From: Toxorhynchites rutilus septentrionalis
Lineage: Eukaryota > Arthropoda > Insecta > Diptera > Culicidae
Reading direction: 5' to 3'
Length of the DNA: 64,000 nucleotides
Assembly: GCF_029784135.1 (NCBI RefSeq)
Contig: NC_073745.1
Location: forward strand, 52,466,285-52,530,284
Position 1 is the stretch's first letter. Each line of letters starts with the position of its first letter. Below the pieces are notes generated by a model, which was not told the origin of the DNA, made no database searches, and saw only the letters and a program-made list of their open reading frames with translations. The position numbers were made by a program, and so were the translations under genes. Shown piece by piece: positions 12,390 through 23,373 of this stretch.

Positions 12390-13543
12390 GCAAATGAACC
12401 AAAATTTGCATGTAATGGTTTTAGGGTGCAATAAATGTTTCTATGATGGTTAGACTCTGCGCTTCATCTCTAAGAGAGGGGTGCCATACAATTGAAACAC
12501 AAATTTCTGAATTAATCAATAATTATTCAAGCAAACGGAACCAAATTTGGCATGTGGAGGTTTTAGGATGCAATAAATGATTCTATGGTGGTTGGACACT
12601 CCTCCCGCTCTCTAAGGGTGGGCTGTCATACAAATGAAACACAAATTTCTGCATAACTCGAAAACTAATCAAGCAAATGAAGCCAAATTTGGCATATGAA
12701 GGTTTTACGGGGCACGAAACGTTTCTATGGTGAATACACTCCTCCGCCTCTCTAAGGGGGCTGCCATACAAACGGAACACTAACTTCTGCATAACTTGAG
12801 AACTAATCAAGAACAATTTGGGATGTGGGGTTTTTTAGGTATGAGAAATGTTTCTATGATGGTATGACACTCCTCCCTCCTCTGGAATGGAGAGGGGTCC
12901 CATAGAAATATTACACATATTTCAACCAAAAATAGTCCAACCAAACATGACAATGGAAAATTTTCGGTGAACACTGAAGGAAAAAGGGAAAATTCGGAAA
13001 ATTAAATTCCCATATGTTCTACAACCATATAGTGACAAGTGCTGTTAGTCCATTTGATGTTTGCGCTAGCGAAATTGATCTTTGTTTGAAACTGGAAATG
13101 GATTTTAATGTAATGAAACCCACTCCTATATCTTCTATCTATACCAAAAAAAAAAAGGATCGCCGGATGTGTTGATAAGAGCAAAACTCGAGGAAGGAAT
13201 TGTCCGATTTAGGGCTGTCTTTATTCTATCATATTTTCTGTATGAAACATTTATTTCATGTATTGGAGCAACATGTTATTTGCAAGTTTGCAAGACTAAC
13301 TTGAAAAATCTTGAGCGAGAATTGTGTCTGAAAATAATCTGATATTATAATGATGAGTTTTGTTAGAAATACTAGGAATTTTATAGTAAATAGTAAATTA
13401 AACGGGGTCGATTGAAAGATCAATCAATGAACAGTTCTGCCATAGAAATATGAACTTGCGCGTAGTAAGGAAACGTGAATGTTTGAAGGTATTGATAAAA
13501 AAAAACAAATTTTGGGCAGGACAAAGTTTGCCGGGTCAGCTAG
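12390..13543 (+). mobile_element. Helitron-like non-autonomous element H, copy 1 (5' truncated)
   Basis: Four degenerate direct repeats of roughly 140-155 bp (12420-12960), each with a CTCTAAGNGGGG motif, catacaaatgaaacacaaatttctgca and aatcaagcaaatgaaaccaaatttggcat. These are followed by a unique 3' domain (cagtccatttg..gcgctagcgaaattg near 13045) and the end GCCGGGTCAGCTAG|T at 13531-13543. The copy at 55508-57491 shows the same order and end. Termination in CTAG before T and absence of terminal inverted repeats suggest a Helitron; no Rep/helicase is present, so the class is inferred. Confidence 0.6.
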
Positions 13544-13544
13544 T

Positions 13545-13665
13545 GTATAATAAATTCGGTCAATTCCTATTGGTAAAATTTCTATTAATGTGGGACAGCC
13601 CTACAGACATACAAACATTCAAAACATTCAAACATTCAACCAGTTCAAGCTAAATAAAACCATTT
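13545..13665 (+). repeat. Family X tail fragment
   Basis: Reads attaatgtgggacagcccta, a short atacaaacattc-type run and gttcaagctaaataaaacca. This is the signature 3' tail of family X seen at 14690-14755 (+), 28340-28410 (-), 36365-37330 (-) and 37858-37930 (-). Confidence 0.65.
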
Positions 13666-13734
13666 AACATAGAGCGCTAGAACGCTCAGCAGGCTAGTGA
13701 AATCACTTGATGTGTGACGTATTTAATAATACGG

Positions 13735-14750
13735 AAAGGGGTTAATGAAGTAATTTGCTATTTTGTGATTGCGGTAATTTTGTATTCGGATTTTTCATGA
13801 TCTACTGTGATCTACTATTCAAACCCTTTCATTTGATACCCATATTAATGCATTCCGCCATTTGTAGCGGCCGCCATCTTGGATTTTCAATGTCATGAAA
13901 TCTCGCGTAACTTTTGAAAAGGTCCAATGTAACATTTTCGTCAACTCGAGGAAAACGAAGTTGAAGAGCCGAACATTCATCTGCGAATTGTATTGAAAGG
14001 TACCGATCTCTATCGCTACTTTCACCACTAGCAGTCAAGAATAACTATGTAAAACCAATCGTAACTGTTGTTCAGTGATTTGAGCTTAAATTTGAAGCCT
14101 AGGAACGAAAAATGTTACATTGGACGTTTTGACTGCCGCGTTTGCACATTGGACATATTACGTTGCACGATGCGAATCTGAAACTAACTACTAAACAGCA
14201 ATTCAAATATCAGCATTTCGTTCTAAAGACGTATTATTGTTGTTATCACTCGTTGAATTGCACTGAAATCGCTAACAACGCCTGTAAGAAACAAAAACCC
14301 AAAACGACCGAAGTACGACTTGGTGTTGTTTTGACTGCTTTGTTACTTCGGACGTTCCGAGCGTCGGAGGAAAGTGGCGTCCGAAGTAACAGCCGAGTGC
14401 TTAAAATACGAATCTGCACATTGGATATTTTTTGTATCGGCGATAAAAAGATGAAGAAGATAGATACATGAACGATTGTTTTTGTAATGCATTCAATGAT
14501 TGAAAACTAGGAGCGTGCATCCATTAACTCGATTTGTTTACTTTTGTTACATAGGACCTTTTCAAAAGTTAAGCGAGAAATACGCATTTTATAATGGCTA
14601 CAAAAATAAAGGTGTGTCACAAATTTCAGATCAATCGGTCAACGGAGAAGGGGGTCAAATCTATTAATGTGGGTCAGCGCTACCGACAAACTTGTTACAA
14701 ACATACAAACATACAAACATATTACAGGGCAAGCTAAATAAAACCGTTTA
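13735..14750 (+). repeat. Family X repeat, copy 1
   Basis: Internal hallmarks are catttgatacccatattaa, gcggccgccatcttggattt, cagatcaatcggtcaac, attaatgtgggtcagcgcta, three atacaaac units and the tail cagggcaagctaaataaaac. The same parts appear inverted at 36365-38170, which allows the copy to be recognised. Open frames at 13819-14038 and 14142-14471 are in this repeat and show no known domain. The class of X is unresolved. It is a frequent landing site for TA-targeting elements (26297, 28693, 39317). Confidence 0.6.
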
Positions 14751-15235
14751 AAATGAAGACAACATAAATGGACCACAGCGATCAAGCTTGAATATTGTGA
14801 CTAAACAGAGACGTAGTTGAGAAAAAGAAAGATAATCGGCCTTTCGTGTGATCGACCGTATTCCGAAGTGGACAAAGTCACCATGGATAGAAGAACTAGG
14901 TCACTAGATATAATGTTACCACAAAGATATAATATTACCAAAAATCATAACTATAAAACAAAAAAAAAAGAATACATCTCGGATTTTTTGATATGTTATG
15001 TACATGTATCACCATGGAAAATATAAAAGACTAATACAATAAATAATTACGAAAACTAAATCCATTTTTTCTGCTTGTGTTGTCTTTTTTCCAAAGATGA
15101 CTAGATCATTGACTTAAATTTGATATGTCGATTATCTGGAACGGTCCAGTTGTCGGATTTTCGAATTATGTTGTGTGAAAAAACTTCAGCTTTCAAGAAA
15201 AAATATAATTCGGCCTGAATCGGTCTAGTTGTTCG
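14751..15235 (+). repeat. Family F internal unit
   Basis: Contains aaaaatcataactataaaac, gatatgttatgta and aatttgatatgtcgattatctgg in the order seen in the units of the F element at 58071-59570. No terminal arms are attached here. The 15236-15725 stretch that follows shows no recognised gene. Confidence 0.5.
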
Positions 15236-15725
15236 CGCCCCAACATGTCCTGACATGTCTGCTTTCGAGGCTAAGCGGAAAGTTTTGAATTTGTGACGCG
15301 AGCAAAGCCATCCCGCCCCACAGTGGCGATCCTGAGAAAATTTAGGCGGCCAAAACAATTTTTGGTGGACTGGGGTTTTCGGATACGCTGAGTTCATTTT
15401 TCACCAAAAAAACCAAAAAAAAAGGGGGAGGGTGTATGGAGGCAAAGCTCAAAATTTTCAGTTTTCATCGTGTTTGGTATCAAAATGTATGTTTTCGGAT
15501 ACGCAGAGTTTATTTTTCAACTCGGTAAGAGGTGATGCGAAGGGCAAAAGCGCAATATTTTTGATTTAATAATGTGTGGTTTTTAAATGAACGATCGAAA
15601 ATTAATACAAGAGATCAACATATTATTTAAAATAGCGTAGTACAAATATTTGGCAACATAATTAGATAATTATACATATTGAAAAAAACATCACAAATAG
15701 CTATTCAACAACATGATTAGATAGG

Positions 15726-15998
15726 TTCTTCTTGAATGGCGCTCACGTTCCCTGTGGAACTTTTGCCGTCTCAACGTATGCATTAACTAGCGTCATTTAG
15801 TAATACTTATTTGAAATTTCTTTAACCAAATAACACGCCTTGAATGTATTCCGAGGGGTAAGCTCTAGAATACGCGTGACCACAGTGCAAGTCGAAAGAT
15901 TTTTTTTTACGAAAAATCCCCCGAACAGAACGAGAATCGAACCCGAACACCCGGCATGATAATGTGAGACGCTAACCACTCGGCCACGGGTGCATCCT
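15726..15998 (-). mobile_element. tRNA-derived SINE family S1, copy 1
   Basis: Read on the minus strand it begins with a tRNA-like head: cacccgtggccgagtggtta (pol III box A) and gggttcgattctc (box B). A unique body with gagacggcaaaagttccaca follows, and it ends in a gaagaa tail. It is flanked by the perfect 12-bp duplication tgattagatagg (15714-15725 and 15999-16010). Length is 273 bp. A second complete copy is at 23086-23361. The head is a SINE promoter, not a functional tRNA gene: no cloverleaf continues after box B. Propagation would rely on a partner LINE reverse transcriptase. Confidence 0.92.
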
Positions 15999-16059
15999 TG
16001 ATTAGATAGGTATACTTATCAAAAAAACAATACGAATAATAAGTATAATACGAATAATT

Positions 16060-16451
16060 TGAGATTCTTATTGAATAAAACATCACAAGTTTTGATGTTT
16101 CTCCTTCATATTCGTCTTCTTCATCTTCGTCCTCAATCTGAATTTCTTCACCTTTCATCTGAACTTGGTCTTCAATCTGAACATCCTCTTCACCGGCATC
16201 ATGAGAGGCTTGAATCTCTTCCTCGATGTTCAGTAAGTTCAGGACTTCCCGCTTACAGCTGGTTTTCTCTTCGTTTGTTTCTTCCTCAATGTCGATATGT
16301 ATGGGTCAGAGTTGATCAATAATCGATTCATTAGATCGGTATTGGTCCTCAATCGGTATGTCTTTAAGGTCAAGCTTTCCCGATACCTTCTATACAATTT
16401 ATTTGATGCTTCGGCTGCATCCTCGGATAGTTTTCCTAGAACATTATCAAT
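16060..16451 (-). pseudogene. Decayed orphan protein fragment (arthropod TE-associated type)
   Basis: From 16451 downward one frame reads VLGKLSEDAAEASNKLYRRY, then RESLTLKTYRLRTNTDLMN, then RLLINSDPYISTLRKK. A frameshift near 16240 leads to EVLNLLNIEEEIQASHD and a strongly acidic tail (EDEDEEDEYEGE). The pattern S-E-(E/D)-A-x-E-A-x-N-K..RR.RE....K..R..TN.D..N.LL..SDP.IS.LRK matches, from memory, a family of uncharacterised proteins repeated in many arthropod genomes and probably TE-encoded. An in-frame stop lies just upstream. No function is claimed. Confidence 0.5.
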
Positions 16452-16454
16452 TCA

Positions 16455-16985
16455 ATCAATTGCCAAATGTGTCATTTTCTCAAAAAAAAGGCTAGCTAAT
16501 TGGCTTTAATTTTATACATCGATCATCTGACTCGGTTCAGTAGTTCAAAAGTAATAAATTTTTGAAAAAAGTCATTTTTGGAAAGAAAGTAAAAAATGAT
16601 TTTTCGGACCATCGATTAACTTTGAAAAATCATAACTCAAAAACGAAAAAAAACACCTCTGGTTTCGACATATGTTATGTGAAAAATCCTCAGCTTTCCA
16701 GAGAAAATATGAGAAAATTTTGCGTCCTTGGTCCCGGGACTATTAAAACAATAAAAAACGAATGCAATCAATAATAACGAGAACAGATTTCGAATTTTCT
16801 GCAGACGTAGAATTTTTTCAAAAAAAAAACCAGGTGATTGGCTTTAATTTGATATGTCGATCATCTGGATCGGTTCTGTAGTTCAAACGTTATGAATTTA
16901 TGAAAAAAATCATTTTGTGTGGGAAAAATTCGACCCTAAAATTTCCAAAAGTTACCCTATACAATTTCAAAAAGTTACCCTATAC
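16455..16985 (+). repeat. Family F units in tandem plus FB1 flank
   Basis: One and a half F units: attggctttaattttataca at 16499 and again attggctttaatttgatat near 16836, with accatcgattaactttgaaa and gacatatgttatgtgaaaaa between them. The right end (16910-16985) resembles 431-512 and continues beyond the SINE at 17559, so the SINE at 16999-17545 is an insertion into this repeat. Confidence 0.6.
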
Positions 16986-16998
16986 AAAATGTTCACTA

Positions 16999-17545
16999 TG
17001 GGGGTCTTCGTAGCCTAATTGGTTGCGTGTCCGCTACTAAGCGAACGATCATGAGCTAATAACTCAGGGCCCCTCAAGTGACCATCTTTGTGTGTTATTC
17101 TAGCTACTACGTCCACGCAACAATCATCATGTGTCGGTAATCCCAGTCCCTTACCGCTCACATTACGATCTGCTGCATCGGTAATTGGTGCTAATTCTAA
17201 CACAGCAATGGAAGCCTCATATCAGCAGTCCCGTTGTGAACAGTCCAACTGTGAACATTCGAACAATAGGAATATTCTAACGCCGAAAAAAGGCGGCATG
17301 TGTTGTGTATCGATAGAAATGGAATATCAGCATGTGTTGTGTATCGATAGAATTGGAATATTCTTAGGCCTAAACAGATACTCTGTTATACATAAAAAAA
17401 AACAAATGTTTATCGATGGATAGGAATCTTAAGCCTAAATAATATACAACAATAGTTATCTCAACATAAAAAATGTATACGAATAAATTCGGCTCTGTGA
17501 CAGCTGAATTGCTAAATGAGCCTAATAAACGGATGGGATAAAAAA
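16999..17545 (+). mobile_element. tRNA-derived SINE family S3, copy 1
   Basis: The head is gggggtcttcgtagcctaat with box A TAGCCTAATTGG and a degraded box B before ctcagggcccc. A long body follows, then the 3' end gagcctaataaacggatggg and an A run. It is flanked by the perfect 13-bp duplication aaaatgttcacta (16986-16998 and 17546-17558). Length is 547 bp, long for a SINE. The second copy (43841-44358, minus) keeps a better box B (gagttcaaaactc) and the same 3' end, confirming the limits. Confidence 0.9.
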
Positions 17546-17558
17546 AAAATGTTCACTA

Positions 17559-17760
17559 CCTCGAAAAAAACATTCTATGCAAAATATCAGCTCAATCGGA
17601 CTTAAGGGAGAGTGGCGCAAAGCGGTCAACGTTTGAGTTTTTTGAAATCAGGAAATCAGGGTTTTCAAAAAAAAAAGTTGATGCCAAATGTCTTAAAATT
17701 GCATGAAACGTCAAGATCTAGTGTCATTTCGAAAAAAAAATTCGAGGGGTTGTATCCGAG
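17559..17760 (+). repeat. FB1 half copy
   Basis: Contains aaatatcagctcaatcggac, gatgccaaatgtcttaaaat and gcatgaaacgtcaagatc, equivalent to the inverted arms at 513-921. Only one arm is present. Confidence 0.6.
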
Positions 17761-18335
17761 ACACGATCGCTTAGGACGTAGGACAACGCAATTTTTTTTT
17801 ATTATTTGCAAATACGTCGAAATTTCATAAATAACTCTTTAGTAAAAAATTTCGAGGACCCTGAAAAGGTTTAAAGCTTACGTAGTTTTGTAGAATCATT
17901 ACGAGAAGCACTGTTTTTTCTTGCCTTTGCGAGAACAATACACTAATTGGTCATATGTTGCAATTTGTTTGCATTGCACTGAGTATTTAACGAGAGGAAT
18001 GTTCCGTGCGTCGCCAGTCAACAAGCATCTAATACGCGTTCAACAGATGCAGCGATAAAAATGAAACATCGCCAGAATGACCGTGTATGAAAAATCGTTT
18101 CTCGACTCTCGGTCAAAACCGTCAACAAAGCTAGCTTGTTGTATCAGAACAGAGCCGATATGCACGAGAGCAAATACGAATGGCAATTAAAGTATCGACA
18201 GCTTACTTACTATGCAAGGGTGAAGTTTACTTCGCAAACATTCTCTTATCAATATCCCCCTTCGTTGTTTCTATTCTAGCGGCTACATGAGTTGCTCGTT
18301 ATTGTCAGCTCTGTTCGAGAAAGCACACAAATGCA
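17761..18335. other. Stretch without recognised gene
   Basis: No coding signal. Sequence around 17930-18330 has no partner elsewhere in the window that I could see. Confidence 0.35.
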
Positions 18336-18885
18336 CAGAACAAATGTATGGAGAAATGGGAATGCTTCCAATTTTCATCAATTTAAACCATATACAGGCT
18401 ATAGGATTGTAATGTATAGCATATCAAACAAATCTTAGAAAATTTCCGATTCGATTGGTATGCAAATCGTTAAAATCCGTTCGCAGCAAAAATAGTTATT
18501 AACGTTAACTTTATTTCATAAAAACGTGACCTGTTTTCTGATTTGGCACCCTCAATGTAAGATGTAGTCCTACGTCAAAATACCCCCGACCTGCATGGAT
18601 TTGCAATGACAACTTCCCCAGACATCTTGGCTCTGAAGTCTGTGTTAGGGAAACACATTTCGGCCGGAACAAAAATATCCACGACTTACATGAATTTGCA
18701 ATGCAAATTTTCCCGCGCTCCATGAATTTGGAGACTGTGTTATGGAAGCACATTTCAGTCGGAACAAAAATACATTCGACTTTCATGTAGTTGCAATGCT
18801 GATTTCCCCAAGGCTGCTTGGTTATGATGGCTGTGTTGGGGAAACCGTAAATCGGGCTAATCAAAACGAGGGGGTGATTAGATAA
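18336..18885. repeat. Family Z repeat with three ~94-bp tandem units
   Basis: The left part (tgcttccaattttcatcaat, taatgtatagcatatcaaa, ttaactttatttcataaaaa) recurs at 35990-36200. The right part holds three degenerate direct units starting near 18584, 18679 and 18772. Each contains a cgac(c/t)t..catg.a.ttgcaatg block, and the first two end in a tcgg.cggaacaaaaata block. The open frame at 18511-18864 (-) is the array itself. Confidence 0.65.
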
Positions 18886-19129
18886 CGCTTAATATTTTAC
18901 AGTTATCCATTTGTTTATCTAATTAAAAATAAAATTTTATTAATTGCGATATATGCGTAGAAATATTACCTATCAATTGATGCAAACATCTTTCCGATCC
19001 AGTAAGAAATGTTCGAGTTATAAGCATTAGGAATCTTTCAATTTTTCCTACATGTTCAGTGTTCAGGTTTTCATTTTACCTCCCATATACTCCGGTTAGA
19101 CGTAGTCCCACGTCAAAAAAAAGTTACTA

Positions 19130-19500
19130 AATGTTACTTAAATCCATTTATTTGGAAATTTCACAACTGTATCCTGTAATAAACTTTCTCATAATTCAAA
19201 TGGAAGCAACAGAATTGTCCTGCGTAGCGTAATTCATGACCTATAGGTTAATGCAAACAGAGCAAACAGAGATAATTCCCGAAACAGAGAAAAAGTTCAA
19301 TAACTCTGTAGTTGTTGAAACTCGAACATGTGCGTAGAAGGATTTTTTCATCAAATATAATCCTCTATCAACTCCTGAAAGAATTCGTATTTTTTATGTG
19401 AGAAAGGTATGTTATGACGTCAAGGGAATGAATCAAACAACAAATTCTGCTTTTATATATTATTATTTCTTTGATTCGACTAAATAAAGGATTCGATTAT
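19130..19500. repeat. Fragment of pogo-like family P2
   Basis: Contains ataactctgtagttgttgaa, catgtgcgtagaaggatttt and tttatgtgagaaaggtatgt, parallel to 29240-29400 in the complete P2 copy at 28695-29521. Both ends are missing. Confidence 0.6.
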
Positions 19501-19874
19501 ATTCAGTGAAAAGAATCTGGAAACTGTATATAATCTAGTTGGCCCTGTATTACCATTAACAAATGACCCATTGTGGCTGTTGAAGCTTAACACTTTGTGA
19601 TGTCAGCGTTAAGGGGGTATTTTAGTGTAGCGACACGAATTTCGGACGTTTTTTCGAGCTCCGTAACAATAAAACAAATAGTATATCATTATTTGTTCAT
19701 CTATCTTTTAACAGTAAAACAAAAATGGAAGGGAGAAAAAATATTCATAACTTCAATTGTTACAAGCTGATGAAATGAGGAGGCTCAAAAAAAAGTTATG
19801 CCATGGCGTAGACGATTCCAGCCCTTCTGGTCATCCGAAATTAAAAAATCGAACAGATTCTAAATCAGTAAAGA

Positions 19875-20024
19875 GGAGGCGATCTGGCGTAGTGGTAACA
19901 TCCATGCCTCTCACGCTGAAGGTCACGAGTTCAATTCTCAATCCCGACATTCTTCCAAAAATGGAAGTATAAGTGACGAACCAGCCAAATGAGTTGAAAA
20001 TCACTATCATACAGAAAAAAAAAC
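19875..20024 (+). mobile_element. tRNA-derived SINE family S2, copy 1
   Basis: The head is ggaggcgatctggcgtagtg, with box A tggcgtagtggtaaca and box B cacgagttcaattctc. A short body (ccaaaaatggaagtataagt) and a catacag plus A-run tail follow. It is nearly identical to the copy at 58099-58274, whose limits are fixed by a duplication. No clear flanking duplication is seen here. It is a SINE head, not a tRNA gene: no 3' half of the acceptor stem follows. Confidence 0.8.
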
Positions 20025-21039
20025 AATGTCGCTATCGCATGAACCTCGGGCAAGTCAAAAACATCTTTTTCGACAGAATGGCGGCCGTTTGAAAAACAAA
20101 ATGCGGTTTAAAACATTGTTTTTAAAAATGGTAAAACCTGGAAAATATCATATTTTAGAGATTCGTGCGATAGCGAGATTTCTGCAAATTGTATCCATAT
20201 AAATTCAACATAAATCGGCTCAGGAGAATTTGAGATATTGTGTACGCCAGTTTGAAAAAACTTGTTTCGAGAAAGACGCGTTTGAAGTACATTGTTATGG
20301 CCGTACCAGATTAGATACCGCATCACTAAAATGGCTCTAACTCGGTAAATAATAGGATTTTTGATAAGTCCTTTCTAGAGTATATTTTTGAATGCCTAAA
20401 CTACAGAAATATGAAGGAAATTTTTTTGATTTTTTTTTTTTCAAATTTCTAGACTAGAATCAGAGAAGAGAAGTGGAACTTGAGAGAAAAAAGTGGCAAC
20501 GATTTGTGGCAAGAAAATGTAAACAGTGAAAAAATTGACAGATGGTTTACGCTCTAAAAATTGAACATATTGTTAAGATGTCTCTAAGAGGGTGGGAGAC
20601 ATCATATATAAGGTGGGAGGTTCGTATATAATGTTAGCATCATCATGATAAACACGGCGAATGGGATAGAAATTATGAACTGAAAATTGAATAAAATATA
20701 CATATACACGCTGAAACGCTGTGGACAAATATTATAATGCATTTTTATCGGCTTATGTATAATGCATTATCAAAATAAACCCATATGTATTGTAATCATA
20801 ACTTGCTGTTCTATTCATAACAACATTTATGGTCGTATTCCACCAATGATGACAAATGTGTAATTTACGAATGAAGCTTCGCCATAGAAACTGAACATTG
20901 AAAAAATAAATTAAAATGTGGTAAGAGCATCAGTTGATATATTTTAAAGCATTCTCATCGGAATAAATTGAATGATACAATAATTATACCACTAAATAAT
21001 GTATGTAATGTAGAATTACAAGAAAAAAAATTCAAATTT
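20025..21039. other. Stretch without recognised gene
   Basis: No domain-bearing frame. A short inverted pair of tataatgcat motifs (20733 and 20759) is present but not distinctive. Confidence 0.35.
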
Positions 21040-21665
21040 CTTGCAAGTTTAACATTTTTTCCAAAAAAGACTAGCTCATTAACTTCAATTTGATGTATCG
21101 ATAATCTGAATCGGCTTAGTGGCTCAAAAGTTATGAGTTTTTGATAAAAGTCATTTTTGGGAAAAAGTGAAAAAAATCGAATCACCCCAGCAAACATTAA
21201 ATCGTATAACTTTGCATATGATAAGTTACATATAAATTCGTATCAAATCACAATCGCATAAAATATCAATCAAAATATCGATCATGTATATCTAAACTCG
21301 CATAAAATGCAAAAACACGATTTTCCATGTCATCGATGGATTGAGTGGTAACATTGTCGGATCAAATCGCATATCAGTCCAAAAAGCATCGCATATCGTT
21401 ATATACGGCTTTATATGCGTACACAATATGGCATATACGTATATAGCCTCCACTTTTGCGAGTATATACTAGTTATATGCATCATATATCATACAAATGT
21501 GTCTTGGTTGTATGTATATCGCCTCCAATTATAGCTATTCATACGACTTAATGTTTGCTGGGACCCAACAAAAAAATAATACAGGTTCAATATTTTACCA
21601 TAACGAAAACAAGCTACCAATTTTCACGAAAATCTGAAAACCAATATATCAGTTTGGCATGGAAT
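21040..21665. repeat. Family F fragment interrupted by a MITE
   Basis: The left piece (21040-21185) is an F unit (tttgatgtatcgataatctg, gtcatttttgggaaaaagtg). The right piece (21563-21665) is the inverted F terminal arm ending catggaatgg. Between them lies MITE M (21186-21562). Confidence 0.65.
21186..21562. mobile_element. MITE M, 377 bp
   Basis: The perfect inverted ends CCCAGCAAACATTAA and TTAATGTTTGCTGGG extend imperfectly through (a/g)tcgtat. The body is rich in atatgc/cgtatata motifs and has no open frame. It splits an F element exactly at the junction of unit and arm. The target duplication is unclear (ac/acc at most), so the superfamily is left open. Confidence 0.8.
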
Positions 21666-23073
21666 GGTTTCAATAATACTGCAGTAATACTGCAATAGTT
21701 CACAAATTTCAAAGTTCGCGTTTTTCTTGTTGTTTTTCATGTCTTTTAGTGCGGCCATAATAATAATTAAGATTACTGCATTTGGATTGATGGTAGAAAA
21801 TATCATTAACTTCCTTGAATAGTGGATGTGATATAATCCACTTTATATATGTATATATATATTAATAAATATTTTCAAACGAATACATTTGTCAAACAAA
21901 CTGCAAAACTAAATACTTTTATACTGTGCCTTAATTTTTTGATTTTAACGTTCAAAGACTCTTCAATAAAAATGGCATTGAAAAACTGAGTAAAACTGAC
22001 ATACAATTATGACGGATGATTGCTTCTTGATTGACGCGTGCTCCAACTGGCGAAGTGCCAATTAAAAGGCACTCCAACTAAAAAAGCGCTATAAAACTAC
22101 TATAAAACTGTGAAAAATATATAAACAATATACGAAGACTCTTTTTGTCGTTTATGAGTTTGTTTTTTTTAAGTTACTACTAGGCATGTTTGCGGATTAA
22201 TGGAAAGATATGATATGTTGATCCTTGATATGAGAATGAAAGTTAACAATTGGAAAAAAAAATAAAATTCATGTGAATGGAGACGATTTTTGTGTACTGC
22301 ATGCCACGTGGGCCTTTTGCTGATTAAATAAGTAAGATTTCTTCCAAAACGTCATAATTTTACAACCATTGAGTCGATTTCAAAAATCGTAATATCAAAT
22401 GAAATCTTATTCTTCTATGAATCAACTTCAATCTATCATTCAAACAAACTCAAAAATTAAATACTACATAAAAACTTCAATTATAAAGTTTAGAGAATTT
22501 GTGACTTAATTTTCTACAATTCGCTCTTTCACACCAAATTTCTATCTTGTCGCAATTTCAAACCTCTCAAAATGATAGGTCAAAGAACGAAAAGCAGGAA
22601 AAATTAACAAGTAATGGGGGGTAAATAATAATGCAAAGGTAATCATGGATTTTTAATAGATTAATCTCATAAAAATATTGAAAAAAAACAATCCTTTTTT
22701 AATTTCTCTTTCAAATTTTGATAAAATTGCACTGAATAGTTAAATAAGGGCAATATTAATATTTGAATAAACTTATGTAATTATAAACATGTTTATATAA
22801 ACCTTCCCATCTTCTCATTTTTCATTAAAGACCTTGCGTCAAGACAGCTAGAAATCCATACACTCTCAAATCAAGTGTGCCTGAAAAAATTATATTCTTC
22901 ACGTAAACAAGCGATGTGGACACTTTTTAGTCAGTGAATTGTATGGAGTTCCACTGCTGTGCTAGAATACTCATTTTCATAATTTCACCTTACGCAATAA
23001 CTATTCTCAGCACTTAAATCCAACGAAAATTGTATCTATACCAAGCAATAATTTGACAGACCTTTTAGGCCAC
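21666..23073. other. AT-rich stretch, no gene recognised
   Basis: Very AT-rich with short tatata runs near 21843-21860. No frame or repeat with support. Confidence 0.35.
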
Positions 23074-23085
23074 ATTTTGGTTATT

Positions 23086-23361
23086 CTTCTTCTTCAATGG
23101 CACTAACGTTCCTAGAGGAACTTCGCCGTCTCAACGTAGTATTACTTGCGTCGTTTTTACTAGTACTTAATTGAGATTTCTATGCCAAATAACACGCCTT
23201 GAATGCATTCTGAGTGGCAAGTTCTAGAATACGCGTGATCACAGTACAAGTCGGAGGAAATTTCTTTGACGAAAAATCACCCGACCAGAACGGGAATCGA
23301 ACCCGAACACCCGGCATGTTAGTTATGACGCTAACCACTCGGCCAAGGGAGCACAAAAGCA
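23086..23361 (-). mobile_element. tRNA-derived SINE family S1, copy 2
   Basis: Same structure as the copy at 15726-15998: tRNA-like head with ggccgagtggttagcgtcat and gggttcgattcccg, and the end gagacggcgaagttcctcta plus a gaagaagaa tail. It is flanked by the perfect 12-bp duplication attttggttatt (23074-23085 and 23362-23373). Length is 276 bp. Box B here is closer to a canonical tRNA than in copy 1. Confidence 0.92.
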
Positions 23362-23373
23362 ATTTTGGTTATT

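Noticed and set aside
15940..15998. tRNA gene (minus strand)
   Set aside because: It has box A and box B but no complete cloverleaf, and is the head of a 273-bp SINE with target duplication and a second copy at 23086-23361.
19875..19945. tRNA gene (plus strand)
   Set aside because: Same reasoning: SINE S2 head, with a second copy at 58099-58274.
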